NCBI GenBank assembly: GCA_965198185.1
Contig: CBDAOU010000002.1
Coordinates: forward strand, 1,984,001 to 2,048,000
DNA: 64,000 nt
From: JAJECS01 sp965198185
GTDB lineage: Bacteria > Chloroflexota > UBA11872
Direction of reading: 5' to 3'
Shown here: positions 24,102 through 31,438 of the stretch, in pieces
How positions within the stretch are numbered: position 1 is the first letter of the stretch
How the letters are laid out: each line of letters opens with the position of its first letter
The notes under the pieces: model-generated
What the model was told of the DNA's origin: nothing
Seen by the model: the letters and a program-made list of their open reading frames with translations, nothing else
Databases searched by the model: none
Program-made: the position numbers and the translations under genes

Positions 24102-25793
24102 TTAGCCGTCGTCCGCGAGCGGCGCGACGCGGATGGTTCGGTGGCGGCGGTAGGTGACCTGACCCGGCCCGGCCCCACGGATCGCGCGCACGTGACGGCG
24201 GCGGGTGACGTCCACGTCGACGGCGGTCGAGGCGTGGCCGGCGCTCAGGTACGCGGCGATCCGCGCCACCGCGTGGATTAGCTCTGGCGCGGGATCGTCG
24301 CCCGGATCGCGCAGCAGGACGTGCGCTCCCGGCATGTTGCGGGCGTGAAACCAGAGATCGTCGGGCGCCGACTCGCGAAACGTGAGGCGATGGTTTTCCG
24401 CCGCGGTGCGGCCGGCGACCACCTGGCGCCCCTGGATGCGGCGCACCGCCGCCGCCGCGGATTCCGGCCTTCGCTTGCGTCGCGGCTGGCGCAGGTAGCC
24501 CGCCTCGGCGAGGAGGCCTTCGATCTGGCGCGAGACGGCCGGTGAATCCGACCGTCGCAAGTCGTCCGCCGCCTGCCGCAGAAAGGCCAATTCCAGCTCC
24601 GCCCGTCGCAGTCGTCGTGGAACGAGACGCGCGGCGCGCTTCAAATCCCGATAGCGCGCGAAGTAGGTCTGGGCGTTGGCGCCGACCGACTTGGCGGGGT
24701 CGAGCGTGAGCCGCTGGCCGTGCGCCTCGAAGTGGGTAGCGCCGGCCGGTATGACGTGGGCGTATTCCAGCAAGGCCGCGCCGGCGGCTCGCGCGGCGCT
24801 GATGTCGGCGCCAGTCGGCACCGCCGCGCGCAGCGAAGCGATGCGACGTTCGACCCGTGCAATCGCCGTGTTCAGCGGCTCCAGCACGCGAGATTTCACC
24901 GTATCCACAGCGGTCGGGGGTTCGTCCGCCTCGTAGTAGCTCTCTAGCGCTTCGCTCATCGAGCCGACCGGCTGGCAGCTACGGTCCAGGTGGGTCAGCG
25001 GGTAGGGGGCATAGGCCTGCCAGCCGCCGTCGATGGGCACCAGACACGGCTGCGCCGCGCCGGCGTCGATTCCAGCCGCGATATCGCGCAGGGCTGCGAG
25101 CGCCTCCGGCCAGGCGGCAACGTCGCGGCTTGAGATTCCGGGATCCACCCCAGCGCGCGCCAACGACTCGCGGGCGAGCGTGGGGCTCACGCCCGCCGCC
25201 GCCTGCAGCAGGGCGCGCCAGGCCGGCACGCCCCGTGCGGCTTGCGTCGCCACGTCGGCGGGCGCGGCAATGCTTGGGCCAGGCAGGGACAGTTGGGCAG
25301 GTGGCTGGTACGGCGCGCGCGGCATCAGGCGGCGGCGACCTCCGTCGCCGCTGACCCGCCGCAGCGCATCCCGAATGAGCCCCTGCTCGTCCACCAGGAT
25401 GACGTTGGCCTGCCGGCCAATGATCTCCACGATGACGCGGTGCTCAGCCACCGGCCCGTCCGGGTCGGGGCGCGCGCGCACCTGCAAGACCAGCACACGT
25501 TCGAGGGGAAGCTGCGTCGCGCCGACGAGACGGCCGCCGCGCACCCACTTGCGCAACAGCAGGAGCAGCGGACTGGCGGGCGCCTTGCCGGCGTGGAGCC
25601 GTCCGCTCACAAAGTGCACGCGGGAGTGAACCGGGCCGGCCTGAATCAGCAGGTGATGCGCCGCGCGGTTGGCGTAGATTTCCAGCGCGATCTGGTTGGG
25701 CTCGGGCGCCGCAACCCGCTGAATGCGTCCGCCGACGGCCCGGTCCTCGATCTCGCGGCGCACCGCTGCCAGCGTGAGCACGTCAAAGTTCAT
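24102..25793 (-). CDS. rqcH: NFACT family protein, RqcH-like ribosome quality control factor
   Basis: 563 residues. ATG at 25793 overlaps the TGA of the sugar-kinase gene (ATGA), which fixes the start and implies coupling. The NFACT-N domain begins 'MNFDVLTLAAVRREIEDRAVGGRI' and continues with nuclease-fold strands. A helical middle region (about residues 255-420) has coiled-coil character. The C-terminal NFACT-R domain has the family signature DLWFHARNMPGAHVLLR. RqcH binds stalled 50S-peptidyl-tRNA complexes and adds Ala tails; the older name is fibronectin-binding protein FbpA. Its place in the rpmH-yidC block links it to translation and membrane insertion. Confidence 0.88.
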   Translation of the reverse strand: MNFDVLTLAAVRREIEDRAVGGRIQRVAAPEPNQIALEIYANRAAHHLLIQAGPVHSRVHFVSGRLHAGKAPASPLLLLLRKWVRGGRLVGATQLPLERVLVLQVRARPDPDGPVAEHRVIVEIIGRQANVILVDEQGLIRDALRRVSGDGGRRRLMPRAPYQPPAQLSLPGPSIAAPADVATQAARGVPAWRALLQAAAGVSPTLARESLARAGVDPGISSRDVAAWPEALAALRDIAAGIDAGAAQPCLVPIDGGWQAYAPYPLTHLDRSCQPVGSMSEALESYYEADEPPTAVDTVKSRVLEPLNTAIARVERRIASLRAAVPTGADISAARAAGAALLEYAHVIPAGATHFEAHGQRLTLDPAKSVGANAQTYFARYRDLKRAARLVPRRLRRAELELAFLRQAADDLRRSDSPAVSRQIEGLLAEAGYLRQPRRKRRPESAAAAVRRIQGRQVVAGRTAAENHRLTFRESAPDDLWFHARNMPGAHVLLRDPGDDPAPELIHAVARIAAYLSAGHASTAVDVDVTRRRHVRAIRGAGPGQVTYRRHRTIRVAPLADDG

Positions 25794-26635
25794 CGCGGAT
25801 CGAGGATCGTGGGCTCCGGGCTCGACGGGGCCGGAGGGAAGGCGTCCCACCGACGCTCGACCCATTGAGTAGCGACCGTTGCCGCAGTCTGCACCGCCTC
25901 GCCAAGCCGGCCCGTGCGCTGGAGGCTCACGAACAAGGCAGTCGCAAACACGTCGCCGGCGCCGGTTGGACCGGCATCGGTCACCCGGCGCACGGGCACT
26001 TCCGAACAGCCGCCGTCCGCAAACACCTGCACCGGCAGCGGACCGCGGGTGAGCACGCCGACTTTCGCCCGCTGGAGATATCCAACACCGGCCACAGGGT
26101 CGAACTGGATGTCTTCGCTGCTGAGCACGAGCACGTCAATCGCGTCGAGAAACGCCTCCGCGTCGGGCCAGTCTCCGCCATACACGGCGCCGTCGGCGGC
26201 CACGCGGCGGAGCAAGCCCTGCGCGGTGAGGCCCGTGACTTCGGCGTGTGGCAGTTGGCCGAGCAATTCGGGGCCGATCTCGCCGACGACCGGCGCCAGG
26301 TGCACGACGGCGAACTCTTGCGGCAGCCCAGCCAGGTCGGCGGTCTCGACGGCAGGAGCAACCACCGGGGCGTGCTGGGTTCGGCCGTGCGACCCATACG
26401 TGTTGCGCATCGCTGTTGTCGCCGCGGCCGGGCGAGCAATCCACCGAATGCCCGGGCATGCGGTTGCCAGCGCGTCCGCGTCGGCCGCGGCGGCGCGGGC
26501 GACCGCCGTGACCTGCATTCCAAGCCGCTGCGCCACGAGGCTGCTGTAGAACGCCGTCCCGCCGAACTCCCAGCCCGACGGGTGGAGGTCGCGGGTGACG
26601 TGCCCGACCGTCAGGTAGGTCGAGCCGCGGCGCAC
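25790..26635 (-). CDS. PfkB-family carbohydrate kinase
   Basis: 281 residues from GTG. The opening strand 'YLTVGHVTRDLHPSGWEFGGTAFYSS' resembles the substrate-binding start of ribokinase-like proteins, and the C-terminal 'DAGPTGAGDVFATALFVSL' is the PfkB signature with the GAGD anion hole and catalytic Asp. The family phosphorylates sugars or nucleosides with ATP; this short, diverged member cannot be assigned a substrate. It sits ten bases after jag and overlaps rqcH, an unusual insertion of a sugar kinase into this block. Confidence 0.78.
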   Translation of the reverse strand: MRRGSTYLTVGHVTRDLHPSGWEFGGTAFYSSLVAQRLGMQVTAVARAAAADADALATACPGIRWIARPAAATTAMRNTYGSHGRTQHAPVVAPAVETADLAGLPQEFAVVHLAPVVGEIGPELLGQLPHAEVTGLTAQGLLRRVAADGAVYGGDWPDAEAFLDAIDVLVLSSEDIQFDPVAGVGYLQRAKVGVLTRGPLPVQVFADGGCSEVPVRRVTDAGPTGAGDVFATALFVSLQRTGRLGEAVQTAATVATQWVERRWDAFPPAPSSPEPTILDPR

Positions 26636-26645
26636 CGCAGCCGTG

Positions 26646-27506
26646 CTAAGCCTTCGGGCTGATCACGACCCGACGCTCATCGCCTTCACCGATGCTATAG
26701 GTGCGGACGTTTTCGTCGTCGGCCAGGGCCACGTGGATGAGCCGGCGTTCATTGGCCGGCATGGACTCGAGCGTCACGGGCTCCTGGGTCTCGGATACCT
26801 CGTCCGCGAGAGTCTCGGCGAGCTCCTGCAGGTGATCGGCGCGGCGCGCGCGATAGCTATTGACGTCGATGAGCACGCGGCACGGTTGGCCGAGTTGCCG
26901 TCCGGCCATGAGGTTGATGAGGTAGCCGAACGACCGCAGCGTGGACCCATGCCTTCCGATCAGCTTGGAGAAATCGTCGTCGCCGACGACGTTGAAGGCG
27001 AGCGGGTCTTCGTCGACGAGCTCGATCTCCGCGATGAAGCCCATGCGATCGAGCATGCCGGCGAGCATGTCCTCGACGATGTCCTGCAGCTCTTCGCCGC
27101 TCTCAACCAGAGAGCGAGACGCGCGGGGGCGGGGCGCGGGTTGCTCCGCGACCGGCGCCTCGCTGGGTTCCGACACGGTTGGAGCGGGCGGCGGCGGCGG
27201 TGGGACGGCCGGCTCGCTCGGCTCGGCGACGCGGGCGGGGGGCTCCACGTCCGGCTCGGCCGGGGGCTCATGCTCCGCCTCGTCGATGGTGGCGGAAAAG
27301 GGCCGCTCGCGGCGCACGACGCGCACGCGCGCTTCGGCATCCCGGCGCAGCAGGCGCGAGCCGCCACTGGACAGGATTTCGACGTCAACGTCGTCGATGG
27401 TGGCATTGAGTTGCCGCAGCGCCTGCCGCAGCGCCTCTTCAACAGATGCGCCGGTCGCTTCGACGCTCTCTGGAGCGTCCGGGGAGTCGGTTGGATGGTC
27501 AGCCAC
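26646..27506 (-). CDS. jag: Jag/KhpB RNA-binding protein
   Basis: 286 residues from GTG with AGGAGG at 27511-27516 (complement). The start overlaps the end of yidC by eight bases. Domain order: Jag-N ('SVEATGASVEEALRQAL'), a long Pro/Glu linker (about residues 80-150), a KH domain with 'LIGRHGSTLRSFGYL' (IGRHG in place of the usual IGKNG), and an R3H domain with 'MPANERRLIHVAL'. Jag/EloR binds RNA, often with KhpA, and influences cell elongation and sporulation genes; it is commonly encoded next to yidC. Confidence 0.9.
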   Translation of the reverse strand: MADHPTDSPDAPESVEATGASVEEALRQALRQLNATIDDVDVEILSSGGSRLLRRDAEARVRVVRRERPFSATIDEAEHEPPAEPDVEPPARVAEPSEPAVPPPPPPAPTVSEPSEAPVAEQPAPRPRASRSLVESGEELQDIVEDMLAGMLDRMGFIAEIELVDEDPLAFNVVGDDDFSKLIGRHGSTLRSFGYLINLMAGRQLGQPCRVLIDVNSYRARRADHLQELAETLADEVSETQEPVTLESMPANERRLIHVALADDENVRTYSIGEGDERRVVISPKA

Positions 27507-29139
27507 TGCGCCTCCTTCGACGTCGCCGTCGCCGCGGTGTGGTCGTCACACCCTCGCCACGGAGCTGGTCCGCGGCTTCGCTGTTTTCGTCGTCATCCGA
27601 TGTCTTGGGCTCGGTCGGCGCGACCTTGCGAGCCGTCATATCGCGCGCGATGGGCCAGTGCGCGGGAATCAGCGCACCGGTTCCGGTTGTGAAGTATTGC
27701 TGCACGATGGCAATGATGCTGGAAATCACCCAATACAGCACCAGACCCGCTTGGAACGACCAGGCGAAGATGACCACGATGATCGGCATGAACTGCATCA
27801 CCCGGTTCACGGTTGCCTGCTGCCCCTCGGCGGTCTTCGAGGCCATCATGCGGGCTTGCGCGAACTGGAACGCGCCCGCCAAGAGCGCCAACAGCGAGAT
27901 ATAAAACCCACCCGTCCCGAACACGTCTTGTTGGATGGGAATCCGAGTGAAGCCGGCGTTGCCGGCGGCGGTTTGTCCCTGCCGACTGTCCCACCACTTT
28001 TGCACGTACTGTTCGCCGTCGGTTTCGCCCGGCGCCCAATAGACGTACGCCTCGCGGGCCAGGGGATAGTTCTCGTCACGCAGCGCCGCCACATGCGCCG
28101 AGAAGGCGCGTTCGGCGCCGTCGGCTTCAATGTTAATCATGCGAATGTCCTCGCGCAGGATCGGCCCCGAGATGCCGAGCGCTCCAGGGTCGGCGATGAG
28201 ATCCGCGACATAGTCATCGACCGTTGCCCGCAACTGAACGATCCGCGGCGGGATGGTCTCGCCGTCGAGGAGCAGCTCCGAGAGCAGGTCTCGACTGCCG
28301 ATATCGTTCCCGAGGCCAAAGATAGTGATCGGGCCGGCGGGCAGGCCGAGCTGAGACCAATTGGTGATCTCGCCTCGCAGAATCTGAGCGGCTTCGGCCT
28401 CCGTGAGTCGCGTGAGGGGGCGATCGCGCTCCACGACGAACGCGGCCGCCTGCATCAGTCGAGCTTCCGTGGTGCCCGGCGGGAATTGGCCAAGCTCCAG
28501 CCGATCACGGACGAACGCGGCGCTCGCACGCCCGCTCGAAACCGCGGCCGCCGAATCGCCAGGATCGACGGTATCCACCGTGAAGCGGAAATTGGCGTTT
28601 TGGCCCGCAAACTCCGCCGCCACCTGCGATTCCAACGGGGTGATCGGAAACGTGGTCGCCAGATGCACGTCGGTGGGGGCCGTTGGGCTGGACTCGCCGA
28701 GGACCGGAATCGTCGCGTCCTCACGCGCCAGGTTGAACCAGAGGAACTGCTCGTTGAGGAGCCCACGACCGCTCAAGGTGAGAATGCCGCCGTAGAGCGC
28801 GAGCAGGATCGGCAGCTGCACGAAGATGGGCAGGCAGCCCGAGAGCGGGCTGACGCCGTGCTCCTTGTAGAGACGCATCGTGGCCTGCGACTGCGCCTGC
28901 CGGTCGTTCCTGAACTTGCGGCGGATCTCGGCCATTTCGGGCTGTAGGACCTGCATGCGCCGTTGCGAGCGGATCTGCTTCACGGTGAGCGGGATCATCA
29001 GCGTCCGAATCGCGATCGTGAACAGAATGATCGCGATGGCATAGCTCCCGACGCCGTCGCGGATGAGACTGAGAACCTCGCTGAGTGGGTTGACGGCCCA
29101 CGTCTGCCAGGTTTCGCCGATGCTGGAAAAGAGTTCCAT
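27499..29139 (-). CDS. yidC: YidC/Oxa1 insertase with an inserted PstS-like periplasmic domain
   Basis: 546 residues from ATG, about 250 more than short YidC proteins. TM1 (residues 30-52) carries the groove Arg in 'AIRTLMIPLT'. A cytoplasmic hairpin (55-95) follows, then TM2 (100-122) and 'LLNEQFLWFNLARED'. In ordinary YidC the next segment follows at once. Here residues ~150-400 form an extra domain with 'FVVERDRPLTRLTEAEAAQI', 'LRGEITNWSQLGLPAGPIT' and 'LIADPGALGISG', the pattern of PstS-type phosphate-binding proteins. TM3-5 then resume at 'GFYISLLALLAGAFQFAQARMM' and 'LVLYWVISSIIAIVQQY'. The tail is Arg-rich (ten of the last thirteen), as in ribosome-binding YidC. It inserts membrane proteins; the role of the extra domain is unknown. 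Confidence 0.9.
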   Translation of the reverse strand: MELFSSIGETWQTWAVNPLSEVLSLIRDGVGSYAIAIILFTIAIRTLMIPLTVKQIRSQRRMQVLQPEMAEIRRKFRNDRQAQSQATMRLYKEHGVSPLSGCLPIFVQLPILLALYGGILTLSGRGLLNEQFLWFNLAREDATIPVLGESSPTAPTDVHLATTFPITPLESQVAAEFAGQNANFRFTVDTVDPGDSAAAVSSGRASAAFVRDRLELGQFPPGTTEARLMQAAAFVVERDRPLTRLTEAEAAQILRGEITNWSQLGLPAGPITIFGLGNDIGSRDLLSELLLDGETIPPRIVQLRATVDDYVADLIADPGALGISGPILREDIRMINIEADGAERAFSAHVAALRDENYPLAREAYVYWAPGETDGEQYVQKWWDSRQGQTAAGNAGFTRIPIQQDVFGTGGFYISLLALLAGAFQFAQARMMASKTAEGQQATVNRVMQFMPIIVVIFAWSFQAGLVLYWVISSIIAIVQQYFTTGTGALIPAHWPIARDMTARKVAPTEPKTSDDDENSEAADQLRGEGVTTTPRRRRRRRRRSG

Positions 29140-29154
29140 GGCGCGGGCCCGCGG

Positions 29155-29364
29155 CTAGGGCACCGGGTCGAAGCCGCCGGTGGCGAAGGGATGGCAGCGC
29201 GCCATACGGCGCAACGCCAACCAGATTCCACGCGCCGCGCCGTGGCGCTCGACGGCGAGATAGGCAAATTCGGAGCAGGTGGGTTCGTAGATGCAGTTGG
29301 CCCCGAGGCCCCCGGACAGCCACCGCTGGTAGCCCCGAATCAACGCGAGCATCGGGCGCTTCAC
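29155..29364 (-). CDS. yidD: YidD membrane protein insertion efficiency factor
   Basis: 69 residues. GTG at 29364 overlaps the TGA of rnpA and yields the usual start 'KRPMLALIRGYQRWLS'. Conserved family motifs are all present: 'NCIYEPTCSEFA', 'ERHGAARGIWLALRR', 'RCHPFATGGFDPVP'. YidD is a small amphipathic protein at the inner membrane that assists YidC-dependent insertion. The upstream in-frame extension to 29436 has no family similarity. Confidence 0.93.
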   Translation of the reverse strand: MKRPMLALIRGYQRWLSGGLGANCIYEPTCSEFAYLAVERHGAARGIWLALRRMARCHPFATGGFDPVP

Positions 29365-29711
29365 GCGAGGCTCGGTGCCTGCGCGGCGCGCACCCCCGCC
29401 AAGGATTTGGCGACGGCGCGCGTGAGGCAGCCCCACGGGGCGTCGCCCGCCGGCGGGCGGGCCTGGGCCACCATATCGACGACCGGCCGAATCGTTGCAG
29501 TGTGCGGCTGGAACGCCGCCCGCAAGCGGCGGCGCATGCGGTTGCGCGCAACCGCCGTGCCGAGCCGGCGCGGCGCCGTGATGGCCAAGCGGGTCGTCTC
29601 CGCCGAGCCTGGGGCGACAAACAGCACGAAATAGGGGCAGGTCACTCGCGTGCCGCGCCGCCGCACGCGCGCGATGTCGGTGGCGCGGCGCAGCCGATGA
29701 CGATTGTTCAC
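29361..29711 (-). CDS. rnpA: Ribonuclease P protein component
   Basis: 116 residues from GTG. It is recognised by 'RLRRATDIARVRRRG', 'RLAITAPRRLGTAVARNRMRRRLRAAF' (quoted here as a family signature in two parts: RLAITAPRRLG and AVARNRMRRRLR) and a basic composition. It binds the RNase P RNA that trims 5' leaders from pre-tRNAs. The gene follows rpmH by 48 bases and overlaps yidD by four. Confidence 0.93.
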   Translation of the reverse strand: MNNRHRLRRATDIARVRRRGTRVTCPYFVLFVAPGSAETTRLAITAPRRLGTAVARNRMRRRLRAAFQPHTATIRPVVDMVAQARPPAGDAPWGCLTRAVAKSLAGVRAAQAPSLA

Positions 29712-29759
29712 GTCGTGCCCGCGCCGATGAAGCCGCTGCCCATCCCGAGCGCCAGCGGC

Positions 29760-29894
29760 CTAGACCGTGAGCCGCTTGCGACCCTTACGCCGCCGGCGGC
29801 GAAGAATTGCGCGCCCGGACCGGCTGGACATGCGTGCGCGAAAACCGTGCTCACGCTTGCGTTTGCGAACCTTGGGCTGGTACGTGCGTTTCAT
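29760..29894 (-). CDS. rpmH: Ribosomal protein L34 (bL34)
   Basis: 44 residues from ATG: begins MKRTYQPKVRKRKREHGFRA, with the usual 'RRRRRKGRKRLTV' C-terminus. It is a component of the large ribosomal subunit. About 45 bases upstream on this strand, TACACT (29937-29942, complement) is a candidate -10 box for the rpmH-rnpA-yidD-yidC-jag transcript; no good -35 is seen. Unlike the classic arrangement there is no dnaA gene or DnaA-box cluster upstream. Confidence 0.97.
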   Translation of the reverse strand: MKRTYQPKVRKRKREHGFRARMSSRSGRAILRRRRRKGRKRLTV

Positions 29895-30013
29895 CGGTGG
29901 GGAAGTGCGCGGCGACAAGACATGCCGCGAGGTCGAAGTGTAGCACCGAGGGACACGCGACTAATGCGGTGCTTTCTCGGTGAGCCGCGTGGGACCGCGG
30001 GCGGGAAGTCGCG

Positions 30014-30150
30014 CCCGTTCGCCCCTTCGGTGAACTCAGGGCAGGCTCGGAGCGTGGTTCGACAGGCTCACCACGAACGGATCGGCAGGCTCACCACGAA
30101 CGGATCAGCGGGCTTACCGCGAACGATCTGGGGGGCTCATGGCGAACGGA
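30014..30150. repeat. Degenerate tandem copies of the interspersed repeat
   Basis: This stretch between rpmH and citrate synthase contains successive 22-23 base units: two exact copies of GGCTCACCACGAACGGATC, then GGCTTACCGCGAACGATC and GGCTCATGGCGAACGGA, preceded by CCCGTTCGCCCCTTCGGTGA. All are variants of the TTCGACAGGCTCAGGGCGA core found at 24066 and 48854. About 270 bases here (29895-30168) are otherwise gene-free. Confidence 0.75.
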
Positions 30151-30168
30151 CAGGGCCGGCTGTCGCGA

Positions 30169-31290
30169 CTAGGCGCGATCCGCCATCGGCACGTACGCCC
30201 GGTCCGTGTGCCCGATGTAGTCGGCGCGGGGTCGGATCAGCCGGTTGTCGCCAAGCTGTTCCAGCACGTGCGCGGTCCACCCGCTGGTGCGGCTCATGCC
30301 GAAGATTGGCGTGAACAGGTTGACCGGCAGCCCGAGCGCGGCGTAGACCGTCGCGGAGAAGAAGTCCACGTTGGAGTCAATCCCCTTCTCGTCCATCATG
30401 ACGCGCTCGATCACGCGGGAGATCTCAAACCACTCCGGGTGGCCGGACGTGCGGCTGAGCTCCTGGGACATTTCGCGAAGGATCGTGGCGCGCGGGTCGG
30501 CGGTCTTGTAGACCCGGTGACCGAAACCCATGATGAGCTCGCGGCGGGCCAGCCGGTCGCGCACCCAATCCTCGGCCGCGGCGGGCGATCCGATCTCGAG
30601 CAGCATCTCCATCACGCCCTGGTTGGCGCCGCCGTGCAGCGGTCCTCGCAGCGCGCCGATGGCGCCGGTGACGGCCGAATGCATGTCGGAAAGCGTGGCG
30701 GCGATCACACGGGCCGCGAAGGTGCTGGCGTTGAGCTCATGGTCGGCCTGCAACACCAGGAGCACATCCAGCGCGCGTACCGCCGTCGCGTCGGGCCGCT
30801 CGCCGGCATACATCTGGAGGAAGGCGTCGGCGACCGGTCCTTCCGCGGAGGGAATCGGCTCGTCGCCGGCCGCAAGCCGGGCGAAGGTGGCGACCACGGC
30901 TGAGACCTGAGCCAGGAGACGGACAGACTTTCGCGCATTGGCTTCGAGGGAGTTGTCGCCCAGGTCCGGATCGAACGCGGCCAACATCGAGACCCCGCTG
31001 CGCAGGGCATCCATCGGCGGGGTGCTCGGCGGGATGAGGCGCAAGGCGTCCACGACCGGAGGCGGCAGGGCATAGGCCGCGGAAAGCTCGTTGAGCAGGT
31101 CGTCGAGCTGACGCTGCGTCGGCAGTTCGTCGTGCCATAGCAGATGCGCCACTTCTTCGAACGTGGCGTCGCTGGCCAGATCGTGGATATCGATCCCGCG
31201 ATAGGTGAGCTTTCCGGCCAGACCGTCAATCGAGCTGACCGCGGAAGTTCCGGCCACGACCCCTTCGAGACCACCGGAGCGATTGGTCAT
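30169..31290 (-). CDS. gltA: Citrate synthase (type II-like short form)
   Basis: 373 residues. ATG at 31290 has AGGA six bases upstream and gives the start 'TNRSGGLEGVVAGTSAVSSI', typical of the 370-380 residue form (GltA/CitZ-like). 'KLTYRGIDIHDLA' is the N-terminal signature. Catalytic residues sit in 'GPLHGGANQ' (His), 'IMGFGHRVYK' (His) and 'SNVDFFSATVY' (Asp). It condenses acetyl-CoA with oxaloacetate. 2-Methylcitrate synthases look similar and cannot be fully excluded without a tree. The 148 bases upstream to the amidase gene probably carry the promoter. Confidence 0.9.
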   Translation of the reverse strand: MTNRSGGLEGVVAGTSAVSSIDGLAGKLTYRGIDIHDLASDATFEEVAHLLWHDELPTQRQLDDLLNELSAAYALPPPVVDALRLIPPSTPPMDALRSGVSMLAAFDPDLGDNSLEANARKSVRLLAQVSAVVATFARLAAGDEPIPSAEGPVADAFLQMYAGERPDATAVRALDVLLVLQADHELNASTFAARVIAATLSDMHSAVTGAIGALRGPLHGGANQGVMEMLLEIGSPAAAEDWVRDRLARRELIMGFGHRVYKTADPRATILREMSQELSRTSGHPEWFEISRVIERVMMDEKGIDSNVDFFSATVYAALGLPVNLFTPIFGMSRTSGWTAHVLEQLGDNRLIRPRADYIGHTDRAYVPMADRA

Positions 31291-31438
31291 CGCCTGTCCT
31301 TCATCAGCCGGGGGTGCCAGGCAGCGCGCCACCCGCCCGCAGATGCGGCGCTCTCGGTGAGGCGGGAATCCTGGTGAACTCCGCGCGCGGGTCCGGCCGG
31401 GCTACGATTTTGTCCGAGTCATGGTAGCCGATGGCGCG

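Noticed and set aside
24895..24910. TATCCACAG resembling a DnaA box near the rpmH block
   Set aside because: A single site inside rqcH coding sequence, about 5 kb from rpmH, with no cluster or AT-rich region.
26941..28947. 668-residue plus-strand ORF over jag and yidC
   Set aside because: Antisense to two recognised genes, with Ser/Arg low-complexity content and no motifs.
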